Origin: Chamaea fasciata
Taxonomy: Eukaryota > Chordata > Aves > Passeriformes > Sylviidae
NCBI GenBank assembly: GCA_029207755.1
Contig: JARCOQ010000002.1
Location: 55,889,172 to 55,953,171, forward strand
Reading direction: 5' to 3'
Length of the DNA: 64,000 nucleotides
This document shows, piece after piece, positions 49,423 through 61,200 of the stretch. The first letter of the stretch is position 1; the number at the start of each line of letters is the position of its first letter. Position numbers and translations under genes: made by a program. The notes beneath the pieces were generated by a model. The model ran no database searches. It was not told where the DNA came from and saw only the letters and a program-made list of their open reading frames with translations.

Positions 49423-52400
49423 CTGACCAGGCCACACAGTTAACTGGGGAAGGGAGCCAGCAACCAGAGCAATAGCTGTTGTGGTTGACCTGCCAGCCCA
49501 AGGCATCCATCTGTGACTGACCATCTGCCTTGGATCCTGCAAGCATCCACAAAACACCATATTTTTCTCCAGCTCTGCTATCCTTTCTCTCCTCCTTCAT
49601 CTTACAGCTTCCGTGCCTGGCCACAAACAGGGAATGCAGCATCTCAGAGCAAAACAGAAGTAACCTCGGCCTTCCATTTGCCAGGACATCCATACAGCAG
49701 TGTCAGAGCTTTGCAGGGTTCCTTCAGCAGCTAATCTCCTTTCCCACAGGAAATTAAAGTGCAGGGAAGCACCAGCTACTTACAACAGCATCCACTAAGG
49801 CATGTTATCAGGACATGACAGGACATAGGACACATCCGATGAGACATAACAGAAAAGGCACTCAAAGGAAAGGTGGAGTTTACTTTAAAAACAGACAAAG
49901 CTGCTCTTTTTGAGCTTTGTATTACTGAATCCTTGCATTTTAAATTATGCTATATTACTATGTTTGGAAATAAGGGCAGCATGAACATAGGAGTAACTGC
50001 TTATGAGAGTTTCATTTTGAGGAGAAAGATAAATAAAATATAAAATATAAAATATAAAGAGGGCTGGAAAGGCAGAGACAAAGCAGAGTTCATTTAAAGC
50101 GAGGTGATACTAAACACTTTCCGCCCAGTGTGTATTCAAAGCTTCTTGTGGAACTTATCAAATACTGCCCACTGAGAAAGACTTTGATGAGCATTTTCCC
50201 CCCAATTTCTTTGTTAGTGAAACTGTTTCTAATGACTACAGAAATTCACGTTGCTGCTTAATGCACAAAGCCTGCTGTGTTTGCCTACCAGCTTCCCAAG
50301 CTGGTAGCATTAAATTCACAGCTCTGTGCTCTGAGTTACTTTCCAGAATGAAAGACTTCATGTATAAAACAAACTCTACTCAGCTCTGACTCACTCTCGC
50401 TTTTCCACAGGAGATAGCATTAATATTAAATTCAATTTCTCCTTGGGAACAGTATCATTTCCATTCTGTTGACAAATATCTCAACAACACAAGGCTAGAG
50501 GAAAAGGATACAGAAAGTGTGACAGAGAGCTCTGAAAACTGATCTAAGTGTTTTGCACGGCCTCAGCCCTGGAACTTCTGTTTCTTTCAGACGACCGCAC
50601 CTTTGCTGTTTTGCAATGCATCTGCCTGCTCTGATTCTCCCTATGAAACCCCTGCCCAGCCTTCAAAGTCCATCTCTGCATGGATGCATGGGGATGCTGA
50701 GAGCTGGAGTGCACAAGTAGCATCGTGCATCCTAACATCAGGGACAAAACATGTCCATGCTATGCAAACCAGACAGCAAACAGTTATTTTCATGTAGGCA
50801 GAAATAACAGATCCAGGAAAATCCTCTGAAATTGTTTTGTGATTCAAACAAGCCAGTTTCAACTGTGCTAATAAGGCAGAGGCAGAACATTTAATTTAAG
50901 TCCTAATGAAATGGAATTACACTGTCCCACTGACTTTCATCAGGGGGTTGTGGGTTGTGAAGTCTGTTGAAAATCTTGAAAATCTAAAAATCCTATTTTT
51001 CAGTGGGATCTCTGAACCTCTGTAACTTTCTGCACCATTTTAGCACAAACATAGTAGCAAGTTAGTGAGTGAAACTGTAACTTTCCAATGAGTGCTGTAA
51101 AATAATAATAGAACTCAAATTTTAATTCACAATCTGAAACTCTACTGCTGAAAATTAATTGCACTGGATCAAGAGAAAGACACATGTAGCATGGCTTATG
51201 CACCTCCATGAATATTTGAAATATGGATTTTCACAAAGAGCCCACAAGCTAAAGAATATTTGTTAGAAATGTGCAGTGAATAGTACCAGGTATTGGATAC
51301 ATTTGGGATGATCACAATTCATAATTATTCTAGAATGTAAAAACAAAAAGGTGATGAAATGTATCAGCACTGTAGCTGCAGTGGGGAGGCTGCTGTTTAG
51401 CAAGTGGATAAGCACTCAGAAATGACGTCTTTTACAAAAATTTTGTGGTGAGACTGAAGAGTGGGTAGAAAACACTGGTCACTTATTTTCCCTTGTTATC
51501 CAGAATTAGCACAATAATCCTGATCCACTGATGTTCATCACAAAAGACAGAACACATCTTGCACTGTATTACTTGGAAAACAAAGCAACTTTTTGAAGCC
51601 AAGGTTAGTTTTGCAGACAGTAAATCAGGTAGCTTATCTAGGCATTTACTGGGATGATTTTAGATCTCATCTCCTGTGCTCTCTGTAAGAGTCATCTACC
51701 ATGCTTGTGAACACGTCCCAGAATGGACTGCCCCCAAAACTGTTGGACCTCGATGACTGCTGAGCAAGCTCTTGAAAAATACCCACACTGCACTTAGGGA
51801 AGATCTGGATTCCCCTCTGTGGTGTCTATAAGAAGTATGCCATCACCAAAACATATCCCATCTACAATTAGGAGTCAAGAGTAATTTTAAGGAAAAGATT
51901 TCTCTGGCCTAGTGGTGTATTTGTAGCCTTTATTTGTATAGAGGAAGGATGGAGGCAGTTTCAGCCCCTTTACTAAATATTTGGATTTTAAATAAGTAGA
52001 TCAGTGCAAATGTGCACTGTACATGAGTGCTTTTTTAAGGGATTGTGGAAGTTATTTGCTGTACACAAGGATGTTTGAACGGGATTAAATATGGGTAGAG
52101 CCAATGTAAATTTAGCAGAGCTTGAAAAGCTTCTCAGCTCTGTCCCAAAACATTGTTTTACCAGCAGTCCTCAATATTGGCATTATGTGGAAATCCTCTC
52201 CCAAAGGGACAGTTTATGCAAAATCTTTGTTAGGTGTTGCCCTCCAGCTGACACAGTGATAAGCAGGCACCTCTCCACACCACAGTACACACACAAAATT
52301 ACAGAAATTAAATCCCCATGTGCACATTTGCCTTAGCTGCACAAAAAGGCTTTACAGTGCTGACTGAAATACTGGGCTGTGTCCCACACTGCCTCCCATT

Positions 52401-52829
52401 CTGGGACAGGCATTTGGCCTCCAGATCCCTATGATTTCACAGTGAATTTTACAGCTTAAGGGCCTGATACACAAAGGCACTTGAAGCAATGCAAAAAAAG
52501 GTGTTAGGAATACCAGATCCCGCCCATTTGAGGAAAAATCTTTGTACAACAACAGATTTCAAGTATAATATTGGAAATGAGTTTATTCTCAGGGAAAAAG
52601 AACCATGCTGGTAAAGGCTGGCATAGTATAAACACTTCAAGAACCAAGATTTTTCTCCCTACACAAAAAAGTGTGAAGGAATAAAAGGGAAGAAGAGCAC
52701 ACATCCACAAATTTGGCATCTATCTCCTTTTTACCATACCCTTTCTTAGATCCCTCTCAGTTTATTAGTAAGATGCTGGGTTTAATACGCTTTGCCTATT
52801 TTTAATACCTCCACATAGCTGTTACCCAC
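49423..52829. other. Unique sequence, no gene recognised
   Basis: No gene or dispersed repeat recognised. Four copies of a 7-bp ATAAAAT-like unit lie at about 50031-50058. Confidence 0.4.
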
Positions 52830-52920
52830 ATGTGTATGTGAGTGCATCTATGTGCATATATGCACATATATGCATGTATACATACACATCCTTAAATGTA
52901 CATGTAAGAACACGTGTATA
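52830..52920. repeat. Alternating purine-pyrimidine stretch with a 20-bp perfect palindrome
   Basis: Tatgtgcatatatgcacata at 52849-52868 is its own reverse complement. The surrounding 80 bp is largely alternating purine and pyrimidine (TG/CA/TA), which favours cruciform or Z-DNA formation. Confidence 0.8.
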
Positions 52921-55721
52921 TATTGCTGCAAATTTCTGTCTTATGGAAGCACCACTTTTATTCATGTCTTTTCCTTGTGCCTTCTCTATCTCTTCACTGG
53001 TATGGATTAAAGTTTTCCACATAGCAGACGTGATTTCAATATCTTTTACTGAAGTGTCAATCTACAGCCACCATAATGATTGAATTCAGATCAGTCTGTG
53101 GGTTTCTCATGGCACAGTGAGGAGCAGATATGGGCAAACTGAGTCTGTTTTTGTCTTCATTGCCCGCACAAACCCATTTTTCTGTTACTAAGGCAGAAGA
53201 CTTGAGGAGTTTTTTCCAAATGCAAAAGCAATTTAATGTTATCTTGACCTTTTCAGAAAAGTACTGACGGTAGAGCAGACTTGAGAGACACTCTGTGGGT
53301 GACCTTGTCCCAGCACAAGATTCCCTCTTGCAAAGCTCTTCAAACTGTCATCGGGTCCTATGATTTATCTGTCTAAACAAGATTCTGTGGTTTATTTGAG
53401 ACTCCCTCGCAAACCCAGAAGCCAAGCAATTTCCATGGCAGAGACTCCCTGCATGAATACACATTCCCTTGGGAGTCACAGGGGATGCAAAGAGAAGCTG
53501 GAGACTTCAGTGCGTTGTTGAAGTTGTGTATGAGGAGAAACACAGGACAGCCAATCAAGGCAGAGCCAGTTGGGAAATCAACTTAGTTTGACTAGCCTTT
53601 GGTGGCACAATGCTGTGTCAGGGTGGAGAAACCATGACCTCTGTGTTGCACCCTGGCCTCTCCTAGAGAAGAAAGGCTATCCAGCATGCTGGCAGAGCCA
53701 CGAGCAGGTCCACGCATAGCCAAACCCACCACTTGGGATGGCCCAGGATCCCAAGGCTCTCAGAGACTAATGAAGTTACAGTATTGTGAATCTCCTTTCA
53801 GGACGCAGAAAAGAGGGAAAGGGAGCAGGAAATTGTTTATTGTACTTTCCTCCACTTTTTTTTTCTGGTCTCGTGTCAAGCACATCTGGCCAAAGAGAGG
53901 GGAAATGTGGTTTCCACAAGATGAAACTTTCAATGGATACAAGCAGTTTCTAAGGGGACCTGCTCTATAATTGTAGAGGAAATTACAAGCTGAATCATCT
54001 GTGGTTTGGGGAGAGAAATCAATGATATCTTGTAAGTTGAACCCAACTGTGATGTCTCTTACCAATAAGGAAACTGGAAAAAAATCAATTCCAAGAACTT
54101 TCAGCAAAAATCTGTCTTAATTCAGGTCTGACAGAAAAGTTTTGTTCTCCTTCCCTAAAGCAACAGTGTGCACAAGCACAAAATCCCCAATACTAATTGC
54201 AGAGACAAGCCTTTCACAGCAGGCAGACCAATGCACTACACCCCAGGCCTGACAAACTACTTGACAGTGAGTCCTGGGAATACACAAAGGACTACACACC
54301 TTTCAGGGTTGGCCTGCCAAAACTGCCCATGTGTCTCCAGAAAGCAGATCCAAAGCAGAATCCACCAATTGTGATGCATTGCACCACACATTGAGATGGA
54401 TTGCTGAAGCAAAACTGCACCCACTGGACCCTGTAATGACAGCAGCAAACTAATTCTGCTTAAATCCTAAATGGCATCTGACTCTTAAATGAGTGCTCTT
54501 CATATGCTGATGTTTTGCACAATTTAACTTTTTTTTATGTAAGACAGGAAAAAAAGTGAGATCCTGAATATCTATGAGCATTTGCCCTTCATTTTGTACT
54601 TTTACTTTACTGTATATCCCTGTGAAATGCTCAACTCATTTAATCATAAGAGATAATAGGGGGACAACATTCTATTTTCTGGTAAGATGAGTGAGACTTT
54701 GTTTCTGTGTTTATTCTACATTTTTCTCTGGTGTTGAGAACTTTACAGTCAAAAATTGCAATACTTGGTTCTTAATCTTTGGCAGACTTAATCTTGCACA
54801 TGGTGTAATTTCTAATCCAACTCATCAGGACTCTTCCACAAAACAGAATGACAAAATATTTGTCAGAAAGACTGGATTAGTTACAAAGGTCACTGCTGCT
54901 TACTCTAAAGAGAATAAATGAACACAGGCTGAAGCACAGGCTTCTTCAAAACTCAAAAAAATGTTTTTCATAATTTATTCTCTACTTCACGCAGTTGTTT
55001 TTCTTGTACCTGTCTCTTTTTTTCCCTTCTTTTCTGTTTCTCTTTTTGTGTATCAGTGTTGACCAAAAAACTTGATACTAAGCTCAATGCTGCTGGTGAG
55101 GTTAGTCACACTCTGCTCAGCCGCAGGACACACTCAGGTACTAATGAACAAACTTCTGTCTGGAACTTCAACCTTCTGGAACTTTTATTCCTTTTTCATA
55201 TCATCCTGACAACCTCATTATGTCAAGGGTTTTGAGCACAGGGTCTGAGTTCCTCATGCAGTAAAATAGGGGGCATATAATGCATCAGTGAAAGGAAATC
55301 AAGGAGGTTCCTGGGGATCCTTTACTGTAACAGGACATGAAGACAATGGGTTATAGTCAAGGGGTTTCTCCCTTTGCTTCCCACACACAGCATGATGCCT
55401 ACCAGCTACCTACCTACAGCCTTTCTCTGTGTTTTATCAATCCCCTTGTGAACAGTCATTCATCCTCACAGGACAGAATAGCTAAAGACATTCTGACTTC
55501 ACCTTGCTCTCTGCTCAGATTATATCAGATGGGCCCTGCAACTTGAAACCCTGTACCAAAACTACTTGCTCTATCTTTCAGAAGCCAAACACAAATGCTT
55601 CCATAAATGTTTGCCTTGGAGTGCCACAGATCCCTTGAGCCATGTCTACAGTATGGTATGACATTTAAATCCCTGAGGATGGTGAAGAGTTCTCCTCTGA
55701 GCCTAAACATCATTATGATGC
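52921..55721. other. Unique sequence, no gene recognised
   Basis: No repeat family or gene recognised. Several short frames at 53686-54107 and 54168-54448 lack any protein-family character. Confidence 0.4.
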
Positions 55722-55736
55722 ATGCTCTTGCTTCAG

Positions 55737-55989
55737 GGCATGGATGAAAGTGTATCCTTCCCCAGCAAATGCAAAAAAAAGACTCTTGAAAACTCTGTTT
55801 GGAGAGAGTCAGAGGGGAGAACTGTCCCTCTCTATGCCATTCCCAAACTACATGGAGACATAAGGAAGAAGCATTGTAAGTACATCCTTTCCAGAAAAGT
55901 TCTTCTGATCTCTTCATTTCTGCTCACCTGTCTTCTTATATTTCTTTTCACTGTAACCTTCATTTTGCCCAAATTTACTTGCCAACAAG
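55737..55989 (+). CDS. Candidate exon encoding a type II membrane-anchor segment, unknown gene
   Basis: An acceptor-like CTTGCTTCAG ends at 55736, and AACAAG followed by GTGATGAG (55990) is a plausible donor. An ATG at 55740 has G at -3 and at +4, so it could also be a first exon. An in-frame stop at 55716-55718 blocks any upstream extension. From that Met the peptide has about 53 polar residues rich in Lys/Arg, a basic patch IRKKHCKYILSRK, and a 23-residue hydrophobic helix starting VLLISSFLLTCLLIF. Then come PKFTCQQ and, if unspliced, a stop at 56001-56003 (93 codons counted from an upstream ATG at 55722). Basic residues before the helix predict an N-inside, type II topology, as in many lectins and proteases, but no family is recognised. 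A partly overlapping minus-strand frame is also open. Confidence 0.25.
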
Positions 55990-56003
55990 GTGATGAGATT
56001 TAG

Positions 56004-56430
56004 GAAGAAGCTGCTGTCATTTGAAGGCCCTACTCAACAGCACAGCCTATGTTCCCTCAATGCCTTTACTACACCGGGTATATGACACTCTGGATATACC
56101 TCCCATTCTCTACAGGCTGTGCAAAAAACCCATGTAATTACTACAGGCCCAATTTACAATCTCAGAATAGCTGCTAGGATCCCACTGTTCAGAATTTTGC
56201 TCTTTTTTTAGAGCAACAAAAAGGAAACCCAGTTCTGGATGGGGGGATCTTTCCAAAAGGCAAGTGCTTTCATGACTAGAAATGCAGATATTCACAGAAA
56301 GAGCTCTATGATTCAACAGGAAAAAAAAATCTAGTATAAAAAATGCTTTTGTTTTCAAGCAAATACTTTCCCTTTGTAAACATGGAAATTCCTTTCAGTC
56401 TCAGCAAAATTAAGAAGTTATCAAAAAATT
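56004..56430. other. Unique sequence, no gene recognised
   Basis: No repeat or gene seen between the candidate exon and the 26-bp tandem repeat. Confidence 0.4.
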
Positions 56431-56490
56431 GTGGGTTTTAACATTTCTGTGGTTTTGTGGGTTTTAACATTTCTGTGGTTTTGTGGGTTA
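56431..56490. repeat. 26-bp tandem repeat, about 2.3 copies
   Basis: The unit gtgggttttaacatttctgt plus ggtttt occurs twice without a mismatch (56431-56456, 56457-56482), then begins a third time and breaks off after gtgggtta. Confidence 0.95.
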
Positions 56491-57678
56491 AAAATGGGGG
56501 AAGATGGGAGTTTTAGGGGGAAAAAGTTGAAGTGGTAAACTCTGATCAACAACATTTGATTCATATAAAGTTGAGGAAAAAAATTCAAAGGTGAAGTTGA
56601 ATGGTGGGTAATAAGTTCTCCATTTCATCTCTGGCAGAATGTCAGGTCACTTAGTGTTATAAAAAGCTGTATGAATATTTTCTTCAAGATTCTTTTAATG
56701 ATTTTTTTCAGCACTTCTTCCTACTTTCAAATATTCCAGCCAATGAATCTGCTGGAGATATTGCTGAGATGGTGAATTTAGAATTAGCACTGCAGAATAA
56801 AAGCAAGTGAATTCCAGATTTGTAAATAGATGTTGGAAGTAGAAACTTGGTTCTGTATATTTCACATGTGTAACAGGGGACAAGAATGACCTCCATGTCC
56901 ATCCTGAAAGTCCCGAATTCTGGATGTCACTTATCTGAAATGAATGACTCATGAGCCCTATAACCTATTCTGAATAATAAATATATTCAAGAAAATTACA
57001 ACTTATTGGAGGACAATTCAAAAAAAGAGGATGAGATGAAATTAATCTAATATGGAATTAAAAATTAATTATTCATACAATGCTACAGGACAATTATATG
57101 CTCACAAGTAATAACTGTATTGACATCCATGTGGAAGAGGGCCCCCATCTGGTCCTTCTTCTATCCCATCAAATATGAGCGAACCAAACTGCTTTCAGAA
57201 ATTAATAGTGAATTGTGGTTTCTGTGTAAGATTCTGGATTGATTTCTTGGCCTGTAGGGGTCAGTTTTAAAATTGGATTGATGAATCTCTGACAATTTGC
57301 ACCCAGAGCCTTTGTTATTCCTTTTCAGATCTGTTGGAGGACTAGTTAACATAAAACTGTTTTGCATAAAAATTTGCCCTACCCTTTATATTCGAGTTAA
57401 GAAAAATCTGGGATGATTTATGGTTCACATAATTTACCTTGTTGTTGAACCTCTGCTATACCTGTGGGAAAAGTATTTCCAGGATTAGGCAGAGAAAACA
57501 TCACCTTATTAGAATGTTGCCCAAAGCTGCAATATACATACGATGGGGAGAGAAATTAAAGGAAATTGGATTTTCAGAGATTAAGCTGAGACTGAATGAT
57601 TTCATGTCCAGAGTGAAAGAGTTCCCATTTCGCATCTTCTTGTTTTCCTCTTTGGTCTCTCTTTGTCTTTGTTTCCAG
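56491..57678. other. Unique AT-rich sequence, no gene recognised
   Basis: No repeat or gene seen. The last 35 bases are a strong pyrimidine tract belonging to the acceptor of the next candidate exon. Confidence 0.4.
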
Positions 57679-57990
57679 GCAGGGGTGAATGGGACCAATC
57701 TCCCCTGCAGCAAGGGGTGCATTTTTCAGTGCTTACAAGCCAAAACTGATGCACCCCTCAACCTGTCACTGAATCACTGATGAAACTTGACTGGCTGCTG
57801 CAGGTCTTGGAATAGAGTCCAGCTGCAATTCATTAGTGCAGAAAAATCCTTTGCATGGAAAAATCAGGAGCTTACACTAAAAAAAGCAGAGCAGTTACAG
57901 TGTGACACTTTTCTGTTCCATCCGCATTATTGTGGCAATGCTCTTGTAGACTATGATGCTATAAAAATAAATTCTGATTAGATTTGAATG
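57679..57990 (+). CDS. Candidate 3'-terminal exon, unknown gene
   Basis: A strong pyrimidine tract and acceptor (tctctttgtctttgtttccag, ending at 57678) is followed by a frame that stops at 57778-57780, then AATAAA at 57966-57971. This is the order expected for a last exon with a short 3' UTR. In phase 0 the peptide is AGVNGTNLPCSKGCIFQCLQ plus about 14 residues, containing three Cys and one N-glycosylation-type NGT. If joined to the phase-1 donor at 55990, a different frame would be read and would stop within about 25 codons. Either way the exon would end a protein. No family was recognised and the link to the upstream candidate is speculative. Confidence 0.15.
57966..57971 (+). terminator. 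AATAAA polyadenylation signal of the candidate terminal exon
   Basis: Canonical hexamer about 185 bp after the candidate stop codon. Such hexamers are frequent by chance in AT-rich DNA. Confidence 0.15.
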
Positions 57991-58260
57991 CTTGATGAAA
58001 TCAGCATACAATTTAGTTTTTCCTCAGGGTGTTCAAGAATATTCATAAGAGGTCTTTAATTATTAAATAATTACAAATCACTCATTAAAACATTATTCAT
58101 TTCTCCACATAATCATGCCAAGTCACATATTTCAAACCCTAGAATTTTTTCCTTTCTTAGTGCCAGACAGATCCAAGCAAAGTTAATTGAAGATTTTTAA
58201 TATTTATGTAGTTAAATGGCTAGTTCGCTAAACTGCAATAGAGTAATAAGGTGAGGCCCA
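57991..58260. promoter_or_regulatory. Possible conserved non-coding element
   Basis: AT-rich, repeat-free block with a near-palindromic homeodomain cluster (tctttaattattaaataattac, about 58053-58073), then ttaattga near 58184 and several further ATTA cores. Candidate enhancer by motif density only. Confidence 0.18.
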
Positions 58261-61200
58261 AATCACAGGGAGAGCTCATGAGCGTTTCATGGGCTCAGCA
58301 GGCAGTGCACCACTTGGTGAAATGCATGGGATGACACTTGGTTAAATTGAAGAAATACCCTTGCTACCACATTAGGTTTGTTCAAGTTCTCCATAGGACC
58401 CATGAGGTAACATTTTCACTTTGCTTTTCTTAGGGCAAAGTATCCCTATTGTTTTGATTCCATCAGTTACTTGCCAGCTCCTATTTCCAGGTACTTCCCC
58501 TTACTATGCAAGAAGATAAATGGAAAAGCTTGGGCGAGTAATGCTTGCTTGATTTCTCCAGATGATGACCAAACATCTCATCAGTTAGGAGGAGTGAGGA
58601 CACTAGCAACAAGTTAGTTAGCATTTCAGCCATCCCATTGTCCAGCATGACCTCAGAGAATGATTACACCAGCATCAAGAGGAGCTGCCTTTTTTACCTA
58701 AGCATTTTCTGTGAAGCAGATATCACGTTTCCCCTTTCGTGAGTAAACTGAGGGTAGGAGCAAGCCAAGAGTAAGAGTGGTTCGAGTGCTGCATGAGGAT
58801 CAGGCTCACCTGGTGCTAGGGGAACAAACACCTAGCATGGGCAGCACACCTTTTCACATCCCAAGGTCCCCTGAGGTGTGGTCCTGCCCAGGAGATCTGC
58901 CAAGGAGCAGAGGGCACCAGACAAAAGGCTACTCCAGATACTCATTGTCCTGAGCACTGGCATAGCTGTGTTCACTCAGGATCAATCACTTTCCCTGTAA
59001 TTATCTCAAGGACCACTAACCATAACAAGATAAAATTCTACAAAACATTTGTTTTTTCCTTTTCCAGTATTTTAATAATGTCCACAGGGGTTTGTTCAGG
59101 GTCACAAGGGAAGATGGTGGCAGAGCTGAGGACAAAGCTGAGGAAAATTTCATTCTCATTCTTTCTATCCACCAAGGCACGCAGCTTCCCAAATCAAAGT
59201 GACAGGATGAGTTCAAAGGCAAACCAGCAAACTTACCAGTTAATCCAAGCATTATTTCTACAAATGATACTCCATCATACTGACAGAGATGAGGTCCACT
59301 CCCTGACCTTATTTTTGGCAGAATTGCTTCCTCAGGAGAGAAAAAAGCATTCTGTATCCTTGAGGTAGAGTTATGAAGAGCCTTATTAGTAATTGAATAT
59401 AGTTTCTTTTCTTCCCCAGCAGGCTACTGAAGATTCAATATCTGCAGAAATAGCCATGGAGAGGCCAACAAAATATTAATCTGCTTACAAAGTCACAACA
59501 CAGCATGGCTACCAGCTGCCTACAGTAAGAGAGTAAAGGCTACAACCATGCTGTGCCACAGAAAGACAGTTCAGAAGAGTGGATGGCATTGCAAATATGC
59601 AGGTGTAGCAAAAGAGAGGTCTGCAACACCTAGAAATTATAGTTGTATTAGTCAGAATGTAATTAATATGCCTGCCTTTTTTTTAAATATGCACAAGGAT
59701 GGTGTAACTATCAACAGAATATGAGTATTTTGCAACACAACACACAGCCAGAATGCTATCCGTAAACATTTTGCATAAGTATGTGAGCAACATGACTACC
59801 AAAGATGGGTGAAGTTGCAAGTAGGTGGCACTGAGCTAACAAAAATTGCCAGAGAGAGAGTAAGATAAGCACATGGGACTGCAAATAGCCCGGACAATCT
59901 GCATACTACACAAGAAGGATGACTGGCAAAGCAAAAAGCACAGTAAGTGAAAGTAGGAGGAGGTGGGCTTTTCCTCATTGAGAGCAGGAAACAGCATAAA
60001 ACCATTCCGCATAAGCAAATAAAAACATAAATAGAGAAAAGGAAGATAACAAGCCCAGTTCTAGCTTCTCTCATAAAAAAGCTTTCAAGCCTGATCACCA
60101 AACCTTGGCAAATAGGGACTACTGAAGACCAAAACTGTCAGTGCCAGCTGTGAGGCAGCAACCCCTGCAGCACTGCGTACCCACATCTGGCTGACAATGT
60201 GGCTGCTAAACACAAGTGGTGATGTTGAAACGACGGGTGGCAAATAGCTGTGAGCACAAAGGCTGTCCTTAAGGAATTGATTTAGTAAAGGTAAAAGTTT
60301 AACACTTCGCTGATCTGTCAACCATCTAAGCATCTCGGCAAACCCTAATTACCACACCATATATACACGTTCAGTTGGCATACCTGCAACACAAATTTCC
60401 TGCAACAGAAGGAATTTCTTTGCAAGAGCTCCTACCTGATCCTGAGGAGTGTACACCTAAGAAAATCCAGGTGCTAAAATCGTTATTTTTCAAAATAAAA
60501 AGACTTTCCACAGCAAGGAGAGAAGAATTAACAGACTGGAGGGGTTCACAATGGGCATATCTTCAGTATCAATATGAACCATACTACAGGATCTATAGCC
60601 TAATCTGCATTCAGTGGACCACTGTTAAGCTATCTAAACTGAAGCAATTGCTTTAGTTAAGCTCCTAATGAATATTTGTTCACACCAGAGACGCCTTATC
60701 ACAGTTAGCAGTAACTCACAATTTAGCATATCTTGGGGAAGGTCAGCAGAAATAGCAAGACTTGGGCAATGAACCTGAGTCTTGCCCCAGAATTAAAATA
60801 GTTACTTTTTATCATTTCCTGATCCTAAAGGTCTTTCTGCAAGTGCACAAAACTGCATCTTGTTTACAAATGGGCAGCAATGAGGTGCAGGAGCCAGTGT
60901 GATTATCTTACAGCTTATTTTAACACCTCAGGACAGTATCAGTGGCTGGAAAGAGAAGCCACAGCTCAGCTTCCAGCCCTGCAGCCGTTCAGCCAGGCTG
61001 CCTCCTTCCAGAGCATGACAGCATCAATTATACAGTACTCTGAGTGTCAAAAGACAAAGGAAAAACCTTGAGGTGGAATTTTTCTTGCCAGCATCTTTAG
61101 CCATCCAAATAGTTCTGGAAATGTGGCCCACAGGCAGCCAAGAAGACTCTATCTGATGACTTTCTCACATCCTTTTAATGACAAAAGGCCTTCCATTTTC

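Noticed and set aside
55525..55917. 130-codon minus-strand ORF
   Set aside because: Overlaps the better plus-strand candidate, shows no family resemblance and has a chance-level length.
58805..58905. Minus-strand acceptor and donor pair with a strong GTGAGC donor
   Set aside because: A stop occurs in every frame between them.
60375..60656. Protein-like 93-codon plus-strand frame
   Set aside because: It starts at TTG, not ATG, and neither end has a good splice site. No family resemblance.
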